Assembly: GCA_000708835.1 (NCBI GenBank) | Contig: DF236976.1 | Coordinates: 287,291-351,290 of the forward strand | Direction: 5' to 3' | DNA length: 64,000 nt | From: Klebsormidium nitens | Taxonomy: Eukaryota > Streptophyta > Klebsormidiophyceae > Klebsormidiales > Klebsormidiaceae | Part shown: positions 32,296 to 44,143 of the stretch, one piece after another | How positions within the stretch are numbered: the first letter of the stretch is position 1 | Layout of the letters: the number at the start of each line of letters is the position of its first letter | Made by a program: the position numbers and the translations under genes | The notes under the pieces: model-generated | What the model was told of the DNA's origin: nothing | What the model saw: the letters and a program-made list of their open reading frames with translations, nothing else | Databases searched by the model: none

Positions 32296-34578
32296 GCTAG
32301 GAGCTCCTACTTCCACAAAAGCCCTGCACAGACAGATCTTGTGGTCAGGGAGAGACAGTGACTCAGCACCATCAGCAGATTGCCAGCTTAGATGCTCTGG
32401 AGACTTTATTGCCAATGAAGACAACAACCGATTGGCAGAAAATGTCGTTGATGATGCGTCAACTTGCTCAGCAGCCTAGCTTCAGATGTTGACACTGTAG
32501 CTCAGCCCCAGTTGAGTTGCTCAATGCTCATAGTAATTTTGAGGCCCATAATGATTGTGTTCTGAAGCCCCCTGTCAGCTCAGTGTATGGGGGTTACCAA
32601 CTGATACACCAGAAGAGTATCATATTTCCTTCAGTACAAGATCGCCGCATCTGCTGAGGACTACTTGGTTGATGTGGATGGGCAACTCTTTAGGCAGCTG
32701 GACCCAACACATCCAAACGGTTACGCGTTGTCAAACTTCAAACTCCTTAGGAAGATCTTCTAGACAGCATCTCGGAACTACGCGAGCTGTGTCACACGCA
32801 AGAGGTCAAGGCTTTCCAAAGTTCACAAACAGCATAGAGCGTTCAGATGAAGAGTTGGTGGCAATCCAGAAGTATTAGAGATCCTCGGGATATGTTACTA
32901 CTTCCAGCCTCATTGAGTACAGACACGAATGAACTTTGCAAGTTCACATTCCCCGATTCAGAAGGCTGGCAAACCCAAGTCAAGAAGGATGTGAAGGATC
33001 AAACTGAGAATTTTAGCTGGGGAGCCATAATGGAAACTTGCAAAAGACTCCTTGCTATCTATCAATCAATCACATGTGCTACCATAGAAATGACACGAAA
33101 CACTCAGGTCACGGAAAAAGACAAGCACAGAACTTTGAGCAAGACAATCGGTGCAATCTAATCTAACAATACCCGCAATGCTCTGCAAATTGAGATCATT
33201 GCAAGGATGCTTCCATCGCTCACCTGCCAAGGCTTTTGGTGAATTGGCTGATGCTCCCTTCCGACACTTAAAACTAGGATCTACCAATAACGGCGCAGCT
33301 AGAGAAAGTTTCTTTGAGATTGCGAAGATGACTCCCGAGTGCCTATCTGCTACTGGAAAGCTCGCCCTGCCACAGAAACACAGCAGCTAGAAATGGCCCT
33401 TTTCTCTCGGCCTGAACTCCTGACAAACATCCAAATTAATTTCAGCGCCACCAACATTGTGATTTGCATTACTCGGAAGCTCCTCCCTATTCCGCGCTCC
33501 ACCATGTTGGCCGCGCGCTTTTCACTGTCTCCCTGTGCGCGCACCTGCGCGCACAGGCTGCAGCTTTCCTGTTTGATCCATGGTTCCGTCGCTGATCAGC
33601 ATTCTTTCCGGGTTTCACGGGGCAGCTTTCCAGCACATTGCTAGATTTCGAGTCTCTTCTCCTTGCACTGGTAGACTGGTTGCAGAGCGTCTTCTGAGGA
33701 CTTGGCTGTTTGAAAGATCTTCCCCTGCGCCTGAGAGCATTGGCAATAGAAGCTTTGACGGTGGCCTTGGAAACGTGCACGTGGCGCCCTTGAAGTGGAT
33801 ACGAGTTCCTTTTTGAAGCTGGTATGTGTCACGGTGATACATTCTTCTGTACATTGCGAAATTCAACTCAGTTGGCCGTTACGTTCCTGAATCCCATGCA
33901 ATTGCAGATTCTAATGAAGTTTTAAGGTGGTGATATCTTCCAAGAGCGATGCCAATCAGATACATGAGCGGAGAATGTGTATCACTCTAACCAGATGTTT
34001 GAAATCAGTGCAACTCTTTTTATTGAAGAAAAGGTGGTGGTCTGTGATTAAATCATTTCATAGGCCAGCATTTTGCTAGCACCCCGTAAAGTTATCAAGT
34101 ATGGCCGTCGTTCTGGCGCTTAGTGTGCCGTAGGTGGTGTAAGTTTGGGTCCCAGGAAGTGGTGTCAAGAAAGGGGGATTTCAGATATCTAATGTTGATT
34201 CTGTATTATACCTAACCCGATTCAATTTGTTGCTGTTCAAGGGTAGTGTCTGATTGACGTCGATAAGACGAGTGTCATGGAGAATAATGGCTCAGCGGCA
34301 GGTCACTTACTGAATTGGTCAGCGGTCAGCATTCGCTTTGTCAGAAAGTACAGCTCAGCTTAGAGGGCGCCCTGCCAATTGGCGGTGCTTGTGTGCTCGT
34401 CATAGCTGTGTGATTGCTATTTTTGTGCTTTGACAAGGGCCGGAAAGTTGCCAAAGTGGTAACACGTGTTCGTTGTCAGACGTGTGTTCTTATCTCAGCC
34501 TTTGCAGGGGGTTCTAGGCGCGCCAACCACGCAACAGGAGATATTAGAAGCAGGAAGGCAAGCGAAGGTTGTCTTGAG
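32296..34578. promoter_or_regulatory. Divergent intergenic region NAGK / LSM7, with decayed coding-like sequence
   Basis: About 2.3 kb between divergent starts; both promoters must lie here. From roughly 32630 to 33160 there are short open fragments that read like decayed coding sequence but break repeatedly. The rest shows nothing recognisable. Confidence 0.45.
32635..32763 (+). pseudogene. Possible decayed coding fragment, unknown family
   Basis: After a TTCCTTCAG acceptor-like string comes a 43-codon open stretch, including DYLVDVDGQLFRQLDP, that ends in TAG. A second open fragment with biased composition lies at about 32920-33161. No start, no continuous frame and no recognised domain. 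It could be a dead gene or transposon piece, or chance. Confidence 0.2.
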
Positions 34579-35961
34579 ATGGTGAGGGTATCTGTCTTTG
34601 GAATAGCGTTCAAATTCTAGTTGCCACTAAGTGGCGCGTCCAATCAAGCGCAATTCTATCGTACTGTCCTCGTATCAAAACTCCAAAACTGCTCTTTGAA
34701 ACAGGAAGCACAAGCTTCTGTTGATTGATCAGCCGGATGACGAGACGAAGTTTTGTGCAGTCTGGAAGGAAGGAGACGGTGCTCGACCTTGCAAAGTATG
34801 TAGACAAAGGAGTGGCGGTCAAACTAAGTGGTGGACGAGAAGGTCGGTGGCGTTGAACTCGTGCCACGCTGCTCATTTGATCATCAAGGCTTCTGTTGTT
34901 TGTAACTTCAGCCCTCAAGAATATGGCGCATTCCCTCGGTTATATGATTCAGGGCTGAACAATATCTTCTTGATTACTCTCTGCCAATTGTGCCTGCTGC
35001 GCCACTGGCAAGCTTTACGGTAGTCTACGTGGCTGGGCACTCACGTCTTAAGGTGCAAGTCGTGCTTGCGCCCAGAACTCGACTCTTACCCATCGATTTT
35101 GGGGTCAATAGAGAGGATCCGAGATTGTTCTCTTGCCTGCAACATGAGATGTATGTTTGTGATGTTTCGAAGTTCAGGCACCTTTCAGCGACAATTTGCA
35201 ATTCGTTACTCAAACCAGAGTATATCAGAATCGCATTTGCACAGGTACGCCATGGTATTTCTGACGCGTTGTTGCAGGTGTCGATCCGAGTTGATTGTCT
35301 TGTTGCTACTTGTGCAGTAACCGGAACTCTGAAAGGATACGATCAGTTGTTGAATCTCGTGTTAGATGAGGCTACCGAGAAGCTTAGAGGTGAGGGGCGA
35401 AGCATCATCACAGTAGAACTGCATTAGAGAGCCTGCTTGACCTTAACGATTGCTCCTCATTGCAGTGGTCAAGTATCTCAAACTGGGCTTCATTGGCTAT
35501 TTGCTGGTTTTGGTTTTGAGGATGCTAACGACTCTCTGGATACTCTATTGGAGCTGCTTGCTCTAGTTGCCTCATTGATCCATGGTTGTGCGACTTGCCT
35601 GCAGATCCAGAAGATCCAATGAGGATATCGAACGAAACAAGATCACTTGGACTGATTGTAAGTGCTGCTTCTTCTTAAAGATCACAAGCTTGTGTCTAAT
35701 TTAAGAAGCAGTGAGGTCGTAATCACTATCTGTTCAAGTCTGGTTTAAGAATACAATTTCCGACTCTTGTTGGAGATATTCCTTCTGGCTATCACCGTTC
35801 GTAGATTGCTTTAGACCATCCGCACTCACGGTGCACTCACGCTTCTGGTCTACTTTCCGCAGGTTTGCCGTGGAACAGCCGTGATGTTAGTTTCACCCAC
35901 TGATGGGACAGAAGAAATCCAAAATCCTTTCTTGCAACATGAACAACCCCCTCCAGAATAA
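34579..35961 (+). CDS. LSM7: U6 snRNA-associated Sm-like protein LSm7
   Basis: One of the seven subunits of the LSm1-7 (cytoplasmic mRNA decay) and LSm2-8 (nuclear U6 snRNA) rings. Exons: 34579-34581, 34761-34842, 35318-35389, 35605-35657, 35863-35961 (phases 0,1,1,0), giving 102 residues. The joined protein starts M-SGRKETVLDLAKYVDKG, runs through the Sm1 motif (VAVKLSGGREVTGTLKGYDQ) and LLNLVLDEA, and ends with the Sm2 motif (LGLIVCRGTAVMLVSP) and TDGTEEIQNPFL. It matches the plant protein almost residue for residue in the core. The first coding exon is the single codon ATG immediately followed by GTGAGG. The next exon begins at the conserved second residue, which is why this start is chosen. 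Divergent from NAGK. Confidence 0.93.
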
Positions 35962-36840
35962 AAGAGCTTTTTCTCTCGAGCTTGTACCATGACTTCCTTG
36001 GCCCGGGCCTGTCAATGGATTTGCGCGTCCATTGGTTGACATCGTTTCTTGATCCGTGCATGACCCACTAGCGGAGTGCTAAGGCTACTTGCGAACGGGA
36101 CCCTTCTTGGGGGCACATCGAAATGCCATACAGATTCTTCAATGAATGTCAAGCCAGTCTTTTGATCAATCGCGCGCCATCTTCATATGCATCATGATGC
36201 TTTTCAAGCCTGTCGTAGAGACATTTGACATGATTTGCAGTTTTGTCCGTTGGAAAGAAATGTACAGCCGCAAAGCTAAGTGAAGTCCTGTTTTTCAAAA
36301 ATGGTGCAACGGCGGCTTGCCGCACCAAGTGTCTTGACAAAGCAAAACAACTCAATAGCTAGACCTTTCGACTATCAAACGTCGGGCCATACCTTGATGG
36401 TTCATATCGTCAGGCTTATACATGTATTGAAGGTGAAGTCCATGCAGATTGGGGCAGTGGTCATTGCACCTAGGATGGCTCTGTATAGCCGGCACCAGCA
36501 AAGCTGGCTGTGCAGAAGAGGCACATGCCATGATAAACCTAATTCTCAAGCCTGATCGCATGAGGATGATGATAATATAGATATGCGTGTCCGGTGCCGG
36601 TCATGATTGATTGTTAGCAGTACCTAGTTCGTAGGAGAAGCTCATAGCTATAGTGGTCTTCATGCGGGTGAGAGCCAATGGGTATGATGAGCTTGCGCAT
36701 GTACTAACGAGCATAAAGAGGTAAAGTTTAGAAGCACATTAGCTTAGATGCTTAGTTGACGAGCATAGCGCCGAGTTCCGCATGGACGTTCGGGCAAAAA
36801 GGATTTGTTTTGCTTTGTTTGTCTTCGTGAACGGTCGAAC
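35962..36840. other. Intergenic region LSM7 to tRNA-Ser
   Basis: About 0.9 kb that holds the LSM7 3' UTR and, next to the tRNA, its trailer on the minus strand. A run of A at about 36796-36800 (TTTTT on the minus strand) is a likely Pol III terminator. Nothing else was recognised. Confidence 0.5.
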
Positions 36841-36922
36841 CGTTGCCTGAGAGATTCGAACTCTCGCGGGGAAACCCCATGTACTTAGCAGGCACACCCC
36901 TTAACCACTCGGGCAAAGCAAC
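36841..36922 (-). tRNA. trnS-GCU: tRNA-Ser (GCT anticodon)
   Basis: A type II tRNA of 82 nt without CCA. The acceptor stem GTTGCTT pairs with AGGCAAC (one G-T pair) and the discriminator is G. The D-arm/A-box region reads CCCGAGTGGTTAAGG. The anticodon loop is in TGCCTGCTAAGTACA with anticodon GCT. A long variable arm (GGGGTTTCCCC) and a T-arm/B-box GAGTTCGAATCTC are present. No intron. A T run about 40 nt downstream on the minus strand could terminate Pol III. It reads serine codons AGC/AGT. Confidence 0.95.
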
Positions 36923-37112
36923 TTTTGGATGTCGGCTCCCAGCTATTTGTAATATATATACCTTTTAAGTCTGGGAAGCGGCGACAAATTGATGCATTTC
37001 GAACGTCGAAGGACGCTAGGGCTCCAAGAGAGGTCTCAGGTTCGACACAGTGCTTCTGGCAGGCTTCCACGTGCACCACGTGACCAACTCGAAGTCAATT
37101 TCCAGTCTCCGA

Positions 37113-37604
37113 GGCTGCCTCCACACTGGGGGATACTTGGGGATACTGGAGTACCCGGCTACTTCTCAAGTTTCTCCGAGGAACCGGGAGCTCTTCCGCA
37201 GAATGCGGGAGCTGAAGTAGCCGCTTCCACACCGGGGGCTACTTCGGACATCGGCTACTTCCGCCGGTCGCTGTCAGCGTGCCACTTTGACACAAAGATT
37301 CGCGCAATCATTCAAGAAAGCAGACTGTCGGTGTTCGCACGCGTCCGGTTCAACAACTGGACCGTTATGCTGAAATCTGATTGGCCAACCGCCGAGTAGC
37401 CGGCCGAGTAGCCTACTTTTTGAAGGATACTTGCCGGGCTACTCGTTTACACGTGAGAAGGCGAAGTAGCTTCCGATCATCGCGGAACACAAAGTAGCCG
37501 GGCTGAGTATCCCGCAGTCTGGACGGGCTACTTGCCCGGGATACTCCAGAGGGGGGTACTCGGAGTAGCCGACGACCCAAGTATCCGGCAGTGTGGAGGC
37601 AGCC
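37113..37604. mobile_element. MITE-like element with 29 bp terminal inverted repeats
   Basis: The left end GGCTGCCTCCACACTG continues GGGGATACTTGGG. The reverse complement of the right end is GGCTGCCTCCACACTG continuing CCGGATACTTGGG, so 27 of 29 positions match. The element is about 492 bp with CGA on both outer flanks, a possible 3 bp target duplication. It has no coding capacity. The interior is packed with both orientations of GGCTACTT/AAGTAGCC and GTATCC words, giving much internal foldback. A 3 bp target and GG-start ends could fit a PIF/Harbinger-like family, but that is tentative. Confidence 0.82.
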
Positions 37605-38084
37605 CGACTGCCAGAACTTGAAGTTGAAGTTGAAGTACCGTACGGAGCAGTCCTAAATCCTGTCAGATCAGTGATTCCTGAGCAGGCTGGAGCAGGCTGC
37701 CATGCATGACGAGTCCGTCGGCGTCAGTGCAGTGCAAATTGACAGAATGCTAGCTAGCGAGATGAGATGAAGGCTGTTCAGCGCTCTATGATCATCCTGG
37801 ATGACGCTAGCCGGCGCCGGCGGCCTCTCTTGCTGTGGCAGCATTGAGGGAGAATATTTTGGGGGTGATGCTTAGCACATGAGTACCGGTACTAAGTAGC
37901 TCAGGTATCGCAGCGTGACAGGGAGAGGAAGCCAGCGGCAGCAACTGCGCAGCCTGCAATTTGTGTCCACCTCTACTGAGGAAATTAAGTCTGTTGCGAG
38001 CGGCCAGCAAGCATTTTCAGTGATTGTTGAAGTGTAGGATAAGGCGTGGCATTGTAACTGGGCCCCAACACTTACGTTGGCAAA
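37605..38084 (+). promoter_or_regulatory. Upstream region of the amidase gene
   Basis: About 0.5 kb between the MITE-like element and the amidase ATG. It must contain its promoter and 5' UTR unless these lie within the element. No specific site was recognised. Confidence 0.4.
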
Positions 38085-41000
38085 ATGCCGCAGGGTTCAA
38101 TCTCCTCCTCTAAGGATGCTGTTGGGGTTGCCGTTGTGAACTACAAGGTAAGTTTCTACTTCTTAGCTGCTCATACTAATCTGACCAAATGGTACGAAGG
38201 TGACAAGGGCGCATTGTTCTGGTCTGAGCTGAGTTGAGGAAGCTGGCGCATCTATTCGGTCTCCAACCTGGTTTGAACAACCTGCTTGAACGTGTCTCTA
38301 CAGAGCAAACTCGTGCAGGCAATAAGAGTTGCACCAGTTGACATAGATTATGTCCTTGAGAACAAGCAGACTAGTCAGGAGAAGCCTGTATAATGCAGCT
38401 GTGGACCGTAGTTGGATCACCAATCTGCTTTCTGCTGGCTTTGCGCATATTATATGAAGAATTTGGCTCTTTTTATATTTCCAGAGCACTTGTAGATACG
38501 AAGTTTCTGAAACATGGCTGGTGTGCTATCATTGCCTGATTGTCTAGACCTCATGGGGCTTACTTGGAACAAAACGAAAAGAAGGAAAACCCATTCACAC
38601 CCGCTCCTGGCAGGCTAGCTCAACGGAGAGTCTGTCCACAAGGATGTCAGCTGAAGCCGTGCAATTCCTCCCCGCTATCAGTGAGGGAGTGTGATCTCTC
38701 TAGAAATGCAAAGCAGCATTGGTTCTGAGTAACTGCCCCTGATAAATGCCGTCTCAAAGAGACATGCACCGCCCTTGGAGTTTGATCCGGTTTCTGTGTC
38801 AGCATTCGTTGACCATTCAGTCACAAGGTCAAACCTCACCCTTAAGGCGTAACGACTCTGTTGCACAGCATTTGACATTCAGCAGGTTTCTATCACTTGA
38901 CCCTCTTGTAGTTAACCAGGCTCAGACCAGGACTGTTCGTGAGTCGACGGCAGTCAGCCACTTGCAAACAGAGAGTGATTGAAGCTTGTTTTTATGGTGA
39001 CAGGTACCGATCTGCGAGAGTCATGAGGACGTGCTGAAGAACTGTGAGAAGATTGTGGCTAAGATCAAGGGCGCAAAAGCCGGATACCCGGGCCTAGACC
39101 TGATCATTTTTCCGGAGTACAGGTAATGAGCACATTTTCGACCTGCACTTGCGGACAACCCTCAGCGTGTTTCAATGACATTTTTAAGGACTGGGGTTGT
39201 ATAGATGTTGCCACTGGACTGGGGTTAGTTGTTGGATGGAGCCCTTTTGACGCCCCTCCCACCTCTAATATCAGGGGACAGCGCCTTTTTACAACAAGCA
39301 ATATTTTGTGAGCGCACAGATGATTGCATGCCTATTTGTCCTTTGTTACAACGACTCCAATGAAAGCAGTACACAGGTCGTGCTTGTTTTGTCTAGTGGG
39401 CTCATGTGTGTTGTTAAACGGGCACTGACAGTAGGGTACTGATTTTGAAGAAGCTTGTTTGTGCAGCACTCAAGGGTTCCACCCCACCAAGTGGAACGAA
39501 TTTACCACCACGCTCGATGGCCCTGAGATGCAGATCTTCAAGCAGGCCTGCAAGTGAGTAGAAACCCAACTCTCGCTCACACTGGTCTTTACTGAGCAGA
39601 TGACTGAAAAGCTCAAAAGCTGTTAGAAGGAACCTTCTTCCGACGTCCTGACTGACAACATGCAATCGGATAGGACTTGTTCTCAAAATGCAAGAGAGCA
39701 GAAAGGAGAAAGTGCATGTGTCTGGAAGAAACTGCTTCCGGGGAGATGGGCCCTGAGAGTGAATCGGAAGTTGCATTTGCCCTAATGAATATGGATTTGA
39801 GCTGTTACAGGACCAGCTTTTACGGGAGAACGCTGCAAGGTATTCCAAACAATATGGCACTTGGAATCGATGTCTTACTTCTCCTCTTTGTCCAGGGAGT
39901 ATGAGGTTTGGGGCATATTCTCACTGACCGGCGAGAAGCATGAGACAGAGGGTGTGAATCCCTACAACACGCTCGTGCTCATCAATGACCAAGGGGAGCT
40001 TGCGCTCAAGTAAGGAGCCACTCATAACACTTCCCTTCACAAGAGTGATGTTCAGAAAGAAGGCTCGATAGTGCTTTTGAAGCCCGTCGAACGAAGTCAA
40101 CAGGTTGCCAATCTTGGGAGTCAGTCTTACGCTTTCGGACGGCCGGTTTCATTATAACCCGCACAAAGCCAAAGTGCTATCTGGCGGATTGCACGAGGTC
40201 ATTCTTATGTATGCAAAGCTTCGAGGGATACCTGGTCTCACAGGGAGGTTTGCGGTCAATTGATGTGGAGGGAAGCTCTCTTAAAACGGGACCAATGGCT
40301 TCAAACAAAGAAGCGGCACTGTTGATTCGCACTTGCATTCTGTGGTCGTTCTTAGCAAAGGCGCCCTCTTTGGGTGTGGCAATCCTAGTGAATGCTGTGA
40401 ATGACTCAGACATGAGGCAAACAGGCAGATTTCCCTGTTCGCAACCATTTCAGTCGACCAATTTCCCGATCCCAACGCCCTTACCGTACCAGGCTCGTCG
40501 TCATCCACCTTGAGCAGGGCCTTTAACCACGCCCAGGACACGGTCTTGACCATATTATATGGCAAGAAGCCTTCGGTGCTATAAGGAGCCCTGACTTGTC
40601 CTCGTTGAACCTCTTAAGATCACTTGCATCCCTTGATTTGAGATCCGATGAAGCCCTCAAGTGTCACAGGTGCTACCTGCTTCGGGCCTTGCAGGTCTTT
40701 GCTTCGGTGCCAGGACCTTCTGAGACAAGCCTCCGTAACCCTTCCCCAATCAGACCCCTAACCAGCTTCTTAACCCGCTCTTTGGCCGTTTTCAGATACC
40801 GCAAAATATTCCCGTGGGTGCCCAAGGAGCCCTGGACTGCCGGCCACGAGACCGCCGTCGCAGAGGGACCGAAGGGCCTGGTTATTGGCGCCACCATCTG
40901 CTATGACTGCAACATTCCGGAGATCTGCCGGGATACCGTTATGAAGGGCGCGGAGCTGCTCGTCAGGATCCAGGTTAGGGTTGACTGTCATTTGACAACC

Positions 41001-44000
41001 GGATTCCTCATGAAGAACGCATCATCCGATTGAGTTTGGGGCTAAAAGTGTGCCTTTTAGCGCCACCGTAACCATCTGTATCACTGCAACATCCCCGGGA
41101 TTTGCTGGACACCGTTATGTAGGGGGCGGAGCTGCTTGTCAGGATCCAGGTTAGCCTCGTTGTTCGGACGTCCGGACCTCTTCATAGAGTGGAGAGGGGT
41201 GATTACTTGCGCCCCCATCTGACATGACTGCAACATCCCTTAGTTGTACTGCCCGCTCGTTTGATCGTTTAAATCCACGTGGGCTTTTCTTCAACGTTCG
41301 AAAATGGTCTCGGGGAACCTCTGGTTTAAATGATTGGTCTTGGTGGGCGCATTTTGTCTGGTCGTGAAAAGAAAAAGCGCCCCGGAGACCTTCATGAAAA
41401 CGCGGGGGTTGCTCGCCCATGCAGCCAACCATCTGCCATTTAAAAGTGCACCGAAAATCACTTTACTCTCAAAGAGGCTCTGTCGAGGTTTGAGCATAAT
41501 CGGTGGGTCGAAAGGGATTCTCTAGCGATGATCGGAGCCTTTGTTCCGGCGGAGTAAAAGCTGGGTGGTGGAACATAGGCCAAGACCTGGAGCAGGGGAT
41601 TGCATCTGAAGCAAGGCGCTTGCCCATCTTAAAGGGACTGAGCTACTTGCCTGAAGCTGCGACGAGAGCTCCAATCTGATTTTCTTCAAGCTCGATTGTA
41701 CATACTTGAGCTCCCAATCTAGCACGTACCCTTTCGATCCCATGGTTGCGACCAATCCGGACGACTGGCGAGATAAGGTTTGAGGGATCCCCACGCCTTC
41801 CCGATCGGATATTGTGACAAGCGGAAGCCTCTCCAATCTCACTTGACACGGCCCGCGCAGGGCTACATGTACCCGAGCCTGGAGCAGCAGCGCATGGTGT
41901 CAAAGATCCGCGCCTGGGAGAACAACGTCTACGTGGCGGTCGCCAACATGACCGGGAGCGATCTGGTGTACAGCTACTTTGGGCACTCCAACATCGTCGA
42001 TTTTGACGGGCACGTGCTGGCCGAGGTGAGCGCTGCTTCCACGTGGCAGTATGCTGTTGGCTGCTCGACTCGAGCTTTGTTTGGCGCGAGCGGAGTTTTG
42101 ATGCACCGTGTCTACCGGGCTGGATGCTGAGTGTCAGGAAGCGAGGGTATCTCGTGGCAGCCATCGACCGGGACTTTAGGCCTTTCATGAACTCTTGCAG
42201 TGTGCGGACCGTTTTGCGCGAGGTTCAGATGTGGGATGGACAGGGCAGCAATCCGCCGCCTTAGCGGCGTGTGCAGCTAGTTTTCAACTCGGGTGCAGTT
42301 CATCCTTAGCGACCGGCTTCGCGGACGGGGCCTGACTCTGGCGAGGAGCACTTGGAAACACAGGTGTGACTGAATGATTCTTGAATGTGTCAACTCTAAG
42401 ATTCAAGGACGGCATTCGATCCTAACATAACCTTTTCAGAACCAGCGTACGGTGGCGCTTGGCTTCCCCCTCTGAAACGGCCGCGGAATCGATTCATGTC
42501 CTCTTCTGCTCACAGGCAACGAGTGACGAGGACGCCGTGACGTATGCCACGCTGAGCCTGACGGCGATTCGAGACGCTCGCAAGTAAGTCCCGCAACGAC
42601 TTCGCTCCTGCTGATCAAGTATGGCGACTCGGTTTGGCCTCTGCTTCAGGCATTCCGAGGCAGATTCGCCCACACCTTTTCAGATCTACAGCGCGCTCCG
42701 CTCTCTCGCGCGACACTGAGGAAGGTTTGGCGTCCTTTGACAGACGCTTTGTATTCGATCGCCCGTCTTAAGAAGGTCTCGTGATTGCTCTTGCGGTGTG
42801 GGCACAGAGATCTGGTTGTGCCCAGAACGCGCTTTGTTTGCCTTGCTCACAATCGTTCTGGGTCATTATAGCCCCTCTGGACTTCGCGCTCGTTCTTTGC
42901 TGGCGCTCCTTTGAGCCGTCGGCACAAGAGGAACCAAGATCTATTTCCCGAATCCTGCTACTAATCCATACTCATTGAGCTCGTGATGTTTTTGCAAAAC
43001 AATAGTTTTCACAACTTCCGTGCAACAACCCCCAGCGTAACTGCGCGGTTTTTGCCAAGAGTTATTTGGCTGCGCTAATCGAGAACACAGTCATCAAAGA
43101 CGCTGGTGCTTTAGTTCTGGCCGCCCGGTCTTCGATCAGCAGCCAACGCTTCATTCGGGCAGCCAGTCAATCAAACAATCAGTCGTTCATTCTTTCATTC
43201 TTTCATTGCTTTTTTACCGTCCGATGGCAGGCACTGGACGGCTGAGAACCACCTGTACAACATCGTGCACCGCGGCTACACCTCCGAACCGAAGGGCCAC
43301 GCCGCGTGCCCCTTCGACTTCTACAAGAACTGGGTGAACGCGCCTGAGGTACGACGCAAAAACGTTTCATTGACGTGTACTTGGTTTGACGTGTTTAACG
43401 TTTCTGAGATTGATTCCTTTGGGATGTCTTTCACAAGAGCAAAGACAACCGTCAAAGAAACTCAATTATCCTGGTCTTGGCTAGAGGGGAAAACGAGAGC
43501 CCGCCCTCTTCGCTCGATGACCGACGTTGGAAAGCGGAACTGCAGGTCGCCCCAGGTAAACGGATCGCCCAATGTCGACTTCAGCAGCGAAGTGCACATG
43601 CTTATCATTCGTACTGTGTCTCACTTTGCAACTATCCAGGGAGGTGGACGATAGCTGACCAGTCTTATATCGTGGCCCCAAATGTTCTCTTTGTCCTACT
43701 AGCATAGCGTTTGCAATTGCGGATTGTTTCCTCAACTCCCAGCTATGTGCCGTCTGCCTTGCTTTATCAAGCAGTCGTGCGGCTGATATATCCCAACTGA
43801 ACAACACGATAGAGAGGGTCGTTTGACAAATGAAGCCAGCATTCCGTCAGTCGTGCACACTTCCGCCACAGCTGAGCTGGTTCCGTTGCAGGTCGCACGG
43901 AAGAACGCGGAACTGCTGACCCGGGACGCGGACGACCCGAAGGAGGCCTCGGGGGAGGACGTTTTGCCCCCGCCTCAGAGCAAGCTTTGGGCGGTCGGGG

Positions 44001-44143
44001 CGACTGCCCCGGGCAAGGCGAACGGAACCCACGCGAACGGAATCCAAGAGAATGGAATCCAGGCACCGGCTGATGTGTCCAAGAAGGTCGCGGCGAACGG
44101 GCATGCAAATGGCGTGGCGAATGGAGTCGCCAATGGGATTTGA
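38085..44143 (+). CDS. Aliphatic amidase / formamidase-type nitrilase superfamily enzyme
   Basis: Hydrolyses short aliphatic amides to acid and ammonia, as bacterial AmiE/AmiF do, probably for nitrogen supply. Nine exons: 38085-38147, 39004-39122, 39467-39553, 39896-40009, 40796-40973, 41861-42025, 42516-42583, 43231-43348, 43892-44143, giving 387 residues with all phases closing. The catalytic set sits at family spacing: Glu59 in FPEYS, Lys131 in YRKIFPW, Glu139 in PKEPW and Cys163 in ICYD. Other AmiE-like blocks are GISSS-like [59 protein letters not shown] and HRGYTSEP. The C-terminal tail beyond bacterial length carries an NG-rich repeat ([12 protein letters not shown]). AmiE and AmiF cannot be separated with certainty. 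The enzyme is rare in plants, so old transfer from bacteria or fungi is possible. Intron 5 carries copies of the exon 5 end. Confidence 0.92.
40895..41245 (+). repeat. Tandem copies of the amidase exon 5 end in intron 5
   Basis: The exon 5 end and donor, ..GCCACCATCTGCTATGACTGC.. to GGATCCAG/GTTAGG, lies at about 40898-40980. It is repeated at about 41060-41153 with CACTGCAACATCCC, ACACCGTTATG, GGCGGAGCTGCTTGTCAGG and the CAG/GTTAG donor. A third, shorter copy lies at about 41209-41245 (CATCTGACATGACTGCAACATCCC). The second copy has AAG changed to TAG after the ATG. The spacing is roughly 150-165 bp. Confidence 0.88.

Noticed and set aside
31442-32479. Plus-strand open frame of 345 codons opposite NAGK
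   Set aside because: Antisense of a clear NAGK coding region, with Ser/Thr/Pro-rich shadow composition and no family similarity.
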